DNA of 64,000 nt from Phascolarctos cinereus. Lineage: Eukaryota; Chordata; Mammalia; Diprotodontia; Phascolarctidae. A program made the translations under genes and the position numbers. Where the stretch lies: assembly GCF_002099425.1 (NCBI RefSeq), contig NW_018344289.1:806001-870000 (forward strand), written 5' to 3'. Positions within the stretch are counted from its first letter, which is position 1; the number at the start of each line of letters is the position of its first letter. The notes under the pieces were generated by a model. It worked only from the letters and a program-made list of their open reading frames with translations, searched no databases and was not told where the DNA came from. Shown piece after piece: positions 20,461 to 30,523 of this stretch.

Positions 20461-23400
20461 CAGTGCTGTGACTCAGATTTGTGGTACACTTTCCCTGTAA
20501 CAGAGCTAGCACTTGGCATCAACAGGACTTTTTCCAGAAGTCCCAGCTCTGAAGGGTGGGTAAGTCGTATCCCCAAAAACCCTGTTCCTTACCTATTGGA
20601 CCTTTCATTTTTAGGTTGCAGTCCATTTTCTTTTCTTCTCTGAGTGGCTCTGGGGTAAGAGATCTAGACAGGTCTCTTGGAAGGATATCTTCTGTAATTG
20701 ACTAGGAGTCAGTCAGAGTAAATTGGCATGTTATAACTTTGAATTTTGATCAGTAAATTGTATTGCAATAGAAAGATGTGGAATTAAACAATAACTCAGA
20801 GTAAAGTGGCATGTGCTGAATGTTCACCAGTCTAATTCTAACTCCAACTTGGTTTATCTTAAAAACTAAGCCTGAAAATTCAACAAGAAATTAAATTCAT
20901 GCTTACTATATTTTATCAAGCTTTATCAGTCTCTGTGTGTGTTTGTAAAATGTTTCTTGTTTGTGGTGAAAATCTAAAATGTAGTCAGAAAAACTTCTAA
21001 AGAAATTCCAAGGTCTCTAATCAGAGAGAGAATATTGGAAAATAATTCCCATTTTAGGCATTCAATGGGAGATTAAAACTTTTTTGGGGGGAGGGATCAC
21101 AACACTAGCCAACTTGTGATACTAGAATACAGTTAGACAATGAGTGATGGAATCAAAAATCGGGGAGACAGTCTCCTAGAAGTTAGTGAAAGGTGCAATC
21201 TGTTCAGTGAGCCCGCAGCTTTAGACTGATAAGAATCTCTCTTGAGAGAGGAAAAAAAGCTGAGAGTTTGAAGTACTGTCTTTGCACCCCTCTGGCCAAT
21301 ATATCTGATTTCAATGTGTTTAAAACCACAAAAATAAGGGTTGTTCTGTGTTTTAATAATTAACATTATAAAGCCTGTTTGTGAAGGGCCTGGGGAAATA
21401 AAGCTCTCTTGATTTGTAAATTATTAGGCATTAACTCTAACAGGTGAAGAGAAGCTGAACAAAAAGTGGGGTGAGTATAATTTTCTTTTTGATTTTGAAT
21501 GTAAAGGACCTTACATATATATTGAGTACGGTAAAGGTATTGTCTACTGTGATTTGAGATTATTATATAAAATCTTAAAATATTTCCTTGCACTGTTCAA
21601 GTAAGTATTAAGCTTTGGAAGTTTCTGCCTGGGGAAACCCATCACACCCTGTCAGCATTGATTCAAATTCCTCAGGTCTCTTTGCCTGGGCCAAACTTTA
21701 GCTAACCTGGATTAGTTTTTATCTGATAAGCCTCCAAAAGGAGACTTTTCAGCCCTCTGAAGGAAGTAGAGAGGAAAAAAAAATATTCAGAGCTGGGAAT
21801 TGCTACCTCATCTCTTTTTAAGGGAATATATGAATTTGTGGATAATATTTCTTTTCAAAGGACCAAGAATATTGGACTTTAAAAAAAATGAAATGATTAA
21901 CATTAGCGATTATAATATCCAGATTTGATTTGACTTAAATCTTTTTACTTCAGTTTACTGTTTTTCAAAGTGATAATAGTGGAACCTACTTCCCAGGGCT
22001 CTAATTTAATGTAATTATTCCAAACCCAATAACTTTTGAGTAGTTTTAAATTACAAAAAATAATAAGATCAATAATTTCTGTATTTGTTAATGTGAAAAT
22101 GCAATTGATGTCAATTGAAGTTTAGTATTAATGTTATTACTGTTTTTCTAAATTTTTAATCTGGATTTTGTTGCATATGAATTAGGCCCTTAGAAAAAGG
22201 ATGTGATAAACATTTAAAACATAATGTTTAATGAGGTATATTTGGCTATAAAGAAGTAATAATAATAATACTGATATTTACTATTAGAGATTTTTTTTCA
22301 TTTGAAATCTTGGTTGTTATGAAAAAAATATAAGTTGGTTTCAGGTTGTAGTTTCAAAATATCAATGATGATTCTTTGTGCAAGGTGATTTAAAAATGCA
22401 TTTGCCTAATTTGATAATGAGTTGTTTCAAGTTTTAAATACATTATAATTTGTAAGATATTATTACATTTCTAAATTGTGCATTTTGTTAGAAGCACATT
22501 TTTTTCTTATTATCTAGATGTTGCTAGATTAAGAATTGCAGTGTTAGAGGAAAAAAATGAATGACTTAGGAAATGGTTAGGTCATTCTATCTGATCATAT
22601 GTCATAATATTTTGAAGCATTGTAATTTAAGAAATCATAAATTTCCAAGTTTTGTCTATATTTAAAAGGAAATTACAGCTAAATTATTTGATTCTTACTT
22701 ATGAAATTTGATTGTTAATTAATCTATTTGGAATTATTGGTTAAATGAAGTAGTTAGAAAAGTATTTTTGTGAAAGGAAACTTGAAAGTTATGCAAAGAA
22801 AAGACATTGTAAAATTTCCTTATAATTAATGTAGTTTGTTATAGTAACAGAATACATTGTAAGCTCTTTTTAAGAAAGGGAAATACTTCTATGAAGAAGT
22901 GTTTTGCATAATCTTTTGTGTGATTTTTAGAAAGCCTACTAAATTTCCATTTGCCAGGCAATTTTTTTGGAAATGATAATTTTATATTGGTGCATGATAT
23001 TTAGTCAGGAACTAGAACATGTGAGGAATGCATGGCTCACTTTAAAGATGTTTCTTACCAATGTGAGATTATAGTCACATCTGAAACTCTTATTATGGGA
23101 ATTTGCTGTTCTATACCTTATGGGATTGTTAATGGCAGTTATACTGTGTCTAACTCCAGGTATTTTTATCAAGGAACTGATTGAACTACTGACCCATGAG
23201 GTCAGCAACCCTCTGGGGGATAACTGCAGCAGGTGTTCTCTTGGGAAGGTCAGGAGAGTGACTATTCTGCATAATCTGAGATGGAATTCTCCTGACTCAA
23301 TTTCCCCACTATAACACCTGGCAGTCTTTAAGCCTGTCTCAGTTTAGTTGGCCATTTACATTATTTCTGCCTGGAACTGACATGAAGTTAGGGAAACATT

Positions 23401-23805
23401 GTGCTCTTAGTTTAGCTATGTCCCTATTCTTTTATGGCAATTTTCCATAATCAAAAAGTTTGTAAGCACAATATTAAATCTATTAAATAACAGATTGATG
23501 CTGGAATATCTGAGGTTACTATACTTACTATAGTAAGATGCAAGTATAAGATTGAGCTACTTGTACTAGAATTTTAGAATTAATTATTTAGCCTTGATGT
23601 CTCTTACTAGTATATTCCTGTACAAGCTAGGGTCCTTTAATTCCTCATAATGTTACAGGGATAATTAGGCCAAGGGCTTGTGAAAACAGGACATTATCCT
23701 GTTACTTAATTAATAGCTCACCTGTCTCAGTTTGTTACAATTAGTTAATGTTAAAAGAAGAATGATTTGTGATATATCTTGTAAATGCCCTAAAAGAATC
23801 ATCTG

Positions 23806-24313
23806 CTTTATTTTATATTTTTTGGGGGGGAGTTTCTCAAGCTTATTGGAAAGATGGCAAAAACAAATATTAAATAGCTCCACTCGCTGTTTTGAAAGTC
23901 ATCCCAGTTGTGGGCTGGATAACTTGGTTGGACAAACTGCCAAAGTCCAGAACTTTCAACATTTGTTAGGTATCGTGGTCCACTTCAATGATTTGCTGAT
24001 CCAAAGCAGAGACTTCAGGGGCATAGTTATCCGTGCTTTCTCTTCTTCCTACAGTTTGATGGAGATACCTCTCACAGGACCTCTCTGGATTCACTTCATC
24101 AGATGAATAACATATCCCATATTCTTGTTGTGTAACTTCTTGCTGGGGATGATGGCAATTTCTTCATACACACAGCTGATGGTGTTGAAGTCATTGCCCA
24201 GGCAGGTGTAGTACTTTTGGATGATGACTTCCGTGGCCTTCTTCATAGTTTTGGTCCAAATGTGACCCATGTTTTCTCCAAAGGGTGAGGGATCAAGGAT
24301 CCACTTTATTTAA
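23806..24313 (-). pseudogene. RPS17: Processed pseudogene of ribosomal protein S17
   Basis: Intronless RPS17 copy. Coding part runs from ATG at 24,270 down to a stop at 23,870. Translation shows [45 protein letters not shown], then after a frameshift DNYAPEVSALDQQIIEVDHD and LDFGSLSN, ending [11 protein letters not shown]. Compared with 135-residue mammalian RPS17 it has a 4-nt deletion at the EEERERRD segment, one lost codon after GSLSN, and three premature stops (after HLMK, after SIKL, after the VDHDT segment). S17 is a small-subunit ribosomal protein. A/T-rich tail lies at the left end (minus-strand 3' end). CTTTATTTTA at 23,806-23,815 and CTTTATTTAA at 24,304-24,313 fit a target duplication. 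It is inserted antisense in LTR copy A. Confidence 0.96.
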
Positions 24314-25090
24314 GGATTATTTGTACATGACCAGAAGTTGGAATTGTTTTATTACTTCATATATACTGTCTTTAAATTGATTACTTATGTATTTATGCAT
24401 GCATTGGAGTCTATTATTAATTCCTTAGTGGAGTCTCATTCTCCTGATGGGGGAATATGAATAATAATGAATAATGAAATAATGCAAAATATTTATGCAA
24501 AAATATATGCAAAACATAAACACTGCAATTAATGCAAGGTATAAAAACAGGAATAAATGGAAAATATTAGAAATATAAAAATAACAATATAAAATATTAT
24601 TTATATAAAATATAAAAAATAAAAAATTGGTTTCTAATTTTTCCATTTCTTCTTTTCTAATTTGAGTTTCTTAAACATGACAATTGGCCAAGGTTCTAAT
24701 TTAGATCTTACAATAATAGAGACATAAGGGTTGAGTTAACTTTCATTATATGGTCTGGTTATTGGCAAGTTAATTTAAAATTGTTTTAAGATCAATCTTG
24801 TAGGAGACTGGACACAAGAAAGAGGACCTCTACAAGAAGTCAGTCTACTGGACATTGCTTGAACAGCACTCAGACCACAAAACTTCATCAGATGATGTCC
24901 TGAACACCAGACAGATGTATGAGATGAGACAATTTATTGTTACATTTCCCCTTTAGTCTCTGTATCTGTACTTACTAAGGGGATGTCTGCAGCAATTTGT
25001 CAATGTGCCATTCATTCTTTGTTAAAATGATTACTAACAGATGCCTACTTATCTTATTTCTGGATACATGTGGAACATAATATATAAAAT

Positions 25091-25690
25091 TTAGTTAAAT
25101 TTATGAATATGCTAGAATTAGAGGTAGGCGGTTGAATTATAACTCCAAAATCTGGATGAATACACTAAATAAGGAAGGCAAGGATAAAGTCAAGTTAGGT
25201 ATGACTATCTTGATATTTTTAAATTAGGAGAGGTTCCTATATTGCTATCCATAGATTTTTTCTAGGTATCTGACTTTTATGTTTTTTCCCCCTACCGATG
25301 ACTTGAACCTTCTCTTTTCTTAGCTTAAATTCCTTTTCATTCTTTTTATAATTCTTTTTTAATTCAATTAGAAAAAAATCTGTCTTCTCTTTATTCCAAT
25401 ATCCCTAAAATTAAAAACAAAAGAAAAAAATTCTGTTATACATATGTGCAATCAAAGTTTTGGGAGAAGGGAGGCATACTTTTATTTTCATCTTGCTATG
25501 CCTTTGAAATAAACATTCCTTTTCAAAAGCTAGTTTGTTTAAGTGGTTAAATAGAACTGAGCTCAGAGGACTACAATATTTGAAAACACTATTATTTGGT
25601 AATAAAGTCAGTGGCAATAAATTAGATGTCTCCTAACTAAGCAACTTAAGGATATTAAAGAAGCCTACAGGAAAAGTGATATGCTACATT
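25091..25690. other. AT-rich stretch, nothing recognised
   Basis: No repeat or gene identified; the right edge of copy A may extend somewhat into it. Confidence 0.45.
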
Positions 25691-25694
25691 CTTT

Positions 25695-26030
25695 GCCTTC
25701 CTGTAGTAGGGTATTCACTGAGTCAGTGAGTCACCTATCAATAAGGGTTTAGCATGTTTCATCATAAATTCTTCAGAATCTTGGTTTGTCCTTACACTGA
25801 TCAGAGTTCCTACATCATTCAAAGCCATTATCATTGAAAGATATGTCCTTCTTCTTCTGTTTACTTGACTAAATTTTGGACCATATAAGACTTCTGAGAT
25901 TTTTCTGAAACAATTTCCTTTATAATTTCTCATGAGACAATGCTATTGCATCACATTTATATTATATTATTTTTAGCCATTTCTTAATTGATGGGAAACC
26001 CCTGAAATTCTTATTTTTTGCCACTCACAA
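25695..26030 (-). mobile_element. Old L1 ORF2 3' fragment, minus strand
   Basis: Plus strand reads TTCTGAAACAATTTCC, AATTTCTCATGAGACAATG, GCCATTTCTTAATTGATGG and TTGCCACTCACAAAG, a decayed reverse complement of the same ORF2/3' UTR region seen at 63,440-63,720 and, sense, at 33,440-33,560. Confidence 0.6.
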
Positions 26031-26036
26031 AGTTAT

Positions 26037-26290
26037 ATGTGTGTATTCACAAAAATAGAGATAAATATAAATTTAGACATATATTTAGATATGAATATAA
26101 CTACAGATATAAACATATCTATTTTTTTTCCATCTATCAATCCTTTTATCTATATGTATGGGCATGTAAATACATACATACATACATACATATATACATA
26201 CATACACACATATACACACACACATATATGTATATGTGTGTATGTGTATATATATATGTGTGTGTGTGCATATATATTATATATATATGA
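26037..26290. repeat. Composite TA/CA/CATA microsatellite
   Basis: ACATATATTTAGATATG patch grading into (ATAC)n, (AC)n, (TG)n and (TA)n runs between about 26,165 and 26,290. Open frames here are repeat translations (histidine/tyrosine/isoleucine). Confidence 0.9.
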
Positions 26291-26344
26291 AAATACACAT
26301 TTAGAGCTTTGCACAGTAAAAAAAAATAATTCAGACAAATACAG

Positions 26345-26600
26345 GAAGGTACATGGTAAAGAGGATAGAGTGTTGGGCTTGGAATGAGGAAGACTCATAT
26401 CTCAGAGATCAGATCTGGCCTCTGACAACTGTATGACCCTGTGTAAGTCACTTAACCCTGTTTGCCTCAGTTACTTATATGTAAAATGAATTGAAGAAGG
26501 AAATGATGAACAACACCAATATTTCTGCAAAGTAAACTCCAAATGCTGTCATGAAAAGTTGGACACAACTGAAATAATTGAAGAAAAACAGACATACACA
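26345..26600 (+). mobile_element. Mar1-type CORE-SINE
   Basis: Head degraded (GGTAAAGAGGATAGAGTGTT), then AGATCTGGCCTCTGACAACT, GTATGACCCTGTGTAAGTCA, CTTAACCCTGTTTGCCTCAG, and tail AGTTGGACACAACTGAAATA. Old copy. Confidence 0.85.
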
Positions 26601-26739
26601 TACCCTTTGAGTTTGTTTTGCTTATGACTTAATCTACTTTCCTTCTACTTTCCTCTCCTATTTCTCTTATAGTTTCCTTTTGCGTTAAATCTGTTTCTAT
26701 ACCCAACTATGAATCAGTTGAGGTTCAAGTTTCAGCTAT

Positions 26740-26885
26740 GCCTTACCACCCAGGAACCTTTCTTGTTGATTGTATAGACTCTTAATTGTGTACCCAATGC
26801 TGACCCAGTGGCCAGAAGTGAACACAGAGTCTGGCAAATAGTAAGTGCTTGATAAATCTTGATTAATTGATTGATTATGTGAAAT
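26740..26885 (+). mobile_element. LINE-2 extreme 3' end
   Basis: ACAGAGTCTGGCAAATAGTA, AGTGCTTGATAAATC and the (TTGA)n end TTAATTGATTGATT match the LINE-2 3' terminus. Only about 140 nt survive. Confidence 0.65.
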
Positions 26886-27153
26886 ATTCCTAAATATATT
26901 TCCCATCCCCCCAATAACTTCTTCTTCCCCTCATTTATATTATTTATTTAAGATCACTTATATCATCAAGACATAATTTCTTGATCATTATCTTCTCTTC
27001 CAGCTAATGAAACAGATTTTCCATATTAATGTTGATGTTAAAGAGTCTTTCGTGATTAAATTAGGATTGAATGAAAGAAAAAGGTAGAGTCTTTGATAAA
27101 TCAAAAATTGTTAAATAGTATTTAAAATTGGGGCCAATTCAGACATTAAATTT
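26886..27153. other. AT-rich stretch, nothing recognised
   Basis: Target DNA of the HAL1 that follows. Confidence 0.5.
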
Positions 27154-27164
27154 AAAATTAGTGA

Positions 27165-29370
27165 ATACCTTAGAAGATCTGAAAATTTACAGGTCCTTAG
27201 AAAGATCTGAGAAAATAACTGCAAAAACAAAAACAAAAACAAAAAAATAAAAACAAACAAACAAACAAAAAAACCCCCTGAAGTTTGAGACAGGACACCC
27301 TTCACACTGGAATCAGAGGTGTACCTTAACAAAAAGTTTAATAATCAAGTAATTGGCTAAAAATGAGCAAACAGTGGAAATATATTCATGCTTGGTGACA
27401 AAGAAAATCAAAACATACACTCAGAAGATAACAAAGTCAAAGTTCCTACATCCAAAGACTCCAAGAAAAATATGAATTGGTCTCAGACACAGAAGAGCTC
27501 AAAAATTATTTTGAAAAACAAGTAAGAGTACAGGAAAAATTGGAAAGAGAAATGAGAGTGATGAAAGAAAATCATGAAAAATGAGTCAACAGCATGCTGA
27601 AGGAGATCCCCAAAAGTACTGAAGAAAATAACACCTTAAAATATAGCCTAACCCAAATGGCAGGAGAGGTCCAAAAAGCCAATGAAGAAATGTATGCCTT
27701 AAAAAAAGAATTGGCTAAATGGGGGGGACTACAAAAGCTCACTAAAGAAAATAATTCCTTAAGAAATTAGAATGGAGGAAATAGAAACTAATAATTTTAT
27801 GAGAAATCAAGAAAGAAAACAAAACCAAAAGAATGAAAAAATAGAAGACAATGTGAAATATTTTATTGGAAAAACAACTAACCTAGAAAAAAATTCAAAG
27901 AGAGAAAATTTTAAAAGTATTGGACTACCCAAAAGCCAGGATCAATGAAAGAGCCTAGACATCATCTTTCAATAAATTATCAAGGAAACTGCCCTAATAT
28001 TCTGGAACTACAGGGTAAAATAGAAACTGAAAGAATGCACTGATCACTTCCTGAAAGAGATCCCAAAAGAGAAAGTCCTAGGAATATTGTAGGTAAATTC
28101 CAGAGTTTCCATGTCAAGTATAAAATATAGCAAGAAACCAGAAAGAAACAACTTGATTATTGTGGAAACACAATCAGGATAACAAAAGATTTAGCAGCTT
28201 CTACATTAAGAGATCAGAGGGCTTGGAATATGATATTCTGGAAGTCAAAAGAGATAGGATTAAAGCTAAGAAACACCTACTCAGCAAAACTGAATATAAT
28301 CCTTCAGGTTAAAAAATGGATATTCAGTGAAATAGAGGACTTTCAAGCATTCTTGATGAAAAGACCAGAGTTGAATAGAAAAATTGACTTTCAAATAGAA
28401 GACTCAAGAGAAGCATGAAAAGGTAAACAGGAAAGAGAAATCATAAGGGACTTATTAAGGCTGAACTGTTTACAGTCCTACATGGAAAGATGATATATGT
28501 AACTCATGAGACATTTCTCAATATTAAGGTAGTTGGAAGGAATATATACATATGTACACACATATGTATATAAATTTATACATATTCATGTATGCATATA
28601 TGTTGATAGACAGAGGGCACAGTGTGATTTGAGAGGGAAAGGTAGGATAGGGTAAATTATTTTACATAAAGAAATGAAAAAAAGTTTTCTACAGTGGAGA
28701 GAAAGAGGTGGGTGGTGAGAGGGAATGAGCGAACTTTACTCTCATCAGATTAGTCTTAATGAGACAATATCATACACTCAACTGGGTGTGGAAATCTATC
28801 TTATCCTAAAAGAAAGTAGGGGAAAAGGGATAACGGAGGAGGAATAATATAAGAGATGATAGATTGGGGGAGGGAGTAATCAGAATGAAACACTTTTGAG
28901 GAGAGTTGGGGTTAAAGGATAAAATAGAATAAATGAGGGGCAGGAAAAGGTGGAGGGAAATATAGTTAATCTTTTACAACATGACTGTTATGGAAGTGTT
29001 TTGCATGACTACACATGTATAAACTATATCTAAGTTTGCCTTCTCAATGACATTGGGTGAAAAAGGAGGAAGGGAGATAATTTGGAACTCAAAGTTTTAA
29101 AAACAAATGTTAAAAATTGTTTATACATGCAACTGGGAAATAAGATGTACAGGCAATGGGATATAGAAATTTATCTTATCCTACAGGACAATGGAAGGGG
29201 AAGGAAATAAGAAAAGGGAGGAGGAGGGTAGATTGGGGGAAAGGGTATTTAGAATGCATGCCATCTTGGGATGGGGGGAGGGGAGAGATGGGAGGAAAAT
29301 TCAGAAATTAAAGTCTTGTGTAAGTGAATGTTGAAAACTAAAAATAAATTATTAATTAATAAAAATAAAT
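27165..29370 (+). mobile_element. 5'-truncated HAL1 with exact target duplication
   Basis: AAAATTAGTGA occurs at 27,154-27,164 and 29,371-29,381, so the element is bounded to the base. It starts inside the leader (GAAAATTTACAGGTCC), has ORF1 at 27,363-28,418, a TATA/CATA simple tract at about 28,540-28,600, and the double 3' tail ending GTGAATGTTGAAAACTAAAA with an (AAAT)n end. No ORF2. Its clean flanking duplication and moderate decay place it among the later insertions here. Confidence 0.93.
27363..28418 (+). pseudogene. HAL1 ORF1 remnant
   Basis: About 1,056 nt from ATG at 27,363 to TGA at 28,416-28,418, near the expected size for a 350-residue ORF1 protein. N-terminal MSKQW-like start, heptad region (27,500-27,900), RRM part (AAAAGTATTGGACTACCC at 27,910), and a C-terminal domain whose last 62 codons (28,230-28,418) remain open: NTYSAKLNIILQVKKWIFSE then EDFQAFLMKRPELNRKIDF. 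Several frame breaks upstream. Confidence 0.85.
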
Positions 29371-29381
29371 AAAATTAGTGA

Positions 29382-29740
29382 TTTCAATTGCCAATCATAT
29401 CAACAAGATTAATTTTTTTAAAACCTTTTTTTCAAGTTCTCAATGAAATAATAGCAAATTTACCATAATTCTGTCTATTTTGCTTAAGGTTTATCTTGGG
29501 CAGAATTGTGAATTGCATAAAATTTGCTTTTGTTAGCTTTAGTCTTCTTGTTCTACATGCTATCCCTACCAAAGAGGAAGCTTTGTTCTTATTCTTTTTC
29601 TGTCCTGTACCTATTCATTTTTCCCTCTGAAAACAGGTGTAATTAACTATTACAACTTAAAATGAAAATACTTCCCCCAAATGGTCAAACCTTAAAATTA
29701 AAACTCAAATGTAATGAATCATTTAGGTAAAAAACACAAA
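29382..29740. other. AT-rich stretch, nothing recognised
   Basis: Contains no named repeat or convincing open frame. Confidence 0.5.
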
Positions 29741-29744
29741 CATT

Positions 29745-30262
29745 CATTTAGTTTTTGGTATATTCCAGGCATTGTACTAATCCCTGATAATATAAAGAAG
29801 TGCAGGAACATAACTGTTGTCCTCAAGGAGCACACATTGTTGTGGGGGTCATCATGCAAATAACTAGGCTCTTCCAAGGGTATGAGTTCAGCAGCTAAGA
29901 AAAGCAGAACGTTTCTCTTGTAAAAGGCAAAACTTGGGCTGAAAATTTAAGAAAGTAATGAAACTGGTGAGGCAGAGGTAGGGAGGGAGAGCATTTGAGG
30001 CATGAAAGACAGCCAGTGAAAATCCAGAGCCTTAATGAATTGGCATATGTTTGGAAATGCAAGAAGGCCGGGGTATGAAGATCAGAAAGAGAAGAGGGGG
30101 TAGTTATAAAAGGCTTTAAGAGCAAAGCAGATTTGTATGTGTATATACATACATATATATGCACAATACATACATACACACATACATATGCATACAAACA
30201 CACACATACATGCACACACACATACACACATGTGTGTATATGTGTGTGTGTCTGTGTCTGTG

Positions 30263-30307
<45 letters not shown>

Positions 30308-30523
30308 GGTCAGAATTGTGTTTTTAGAAAAATAATTTGGTACTTGAGTAGAGTTCGTATGAGGATGAAGAAAAAAAAAACAAGCAGCAGGGAAACCAGT
30401 GAGAAGGATGTCTCAATTGAACAGATATGAGGTGAGTTGATACTACACTGAGGTGAGACTGTATGAGCAAAGACATTATATAGGAGAAATTTTGAAGTTA
30501 AAAATTATAAAATTTGACAATAC
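29745..30523 (-). mobile_element. LINE-2 3' portion, minus strand, with microsatellite
   Basis: Plus-strand reading matches reversed LINE-2: ATTCCAGGCATTGTACTAAT, CTCAAGGAGCACACATTGTT, GCATTTGAGGCATGAAAGAC, AGCCAGTGAAAATCCAGAG and GGGGTATGAAGATCAG. The match is clear to about 30,130 and weak on the far side of the simple repeat. Confidence 0.7.
30138..30302. repeat. Composite TATA/CATA/(TG)n microsatellite
   Basis: Ends in a long uninterrupted (TG)n run at about 30,267-30,301. Open frames spanning it are repeat translations. Confidence 0.95.

Larger units (their letters stand above)
19980..25090 (+). mobile_element. LTR-retrovirus relative, copy A (old, fossil)
   Basis: From about 21,820 to 24,980 the sequence follows the same course as the internal region of copy B at about 37,050-39,880. 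Shared landmarks include ATGAATTTGTRRATAATAT, CTAGAACATGTG, GAGATTATAGTCA, TGTTAAAAGAAGAATG, TCTTGTAAATGCC and CATGACNAGAAGT. Upstream, 19,980-20,460 has the look of an LTR (see next entry). No matching 3' LTR is visible, and no gag, pol or env can be recognised. Copy A is much more diverged than the two LTRs of copy B are from each other, so it is considerably older. It contains the RPS17 retrocopy. Edges are approximate. Confidence 0.6.

Noticed and set aside
23732-24106. 124-codon plus-strand open frame
   Set aside because: It is the antisense of the RPS17 retrocopy plus flanking LTR-element DNA.
26018-26398. Open frames of about 80-116 codons on both strands
   Set aside because: They translate a composite microsatellite (runs of histidine, tyrosine, isoleucine, valine).
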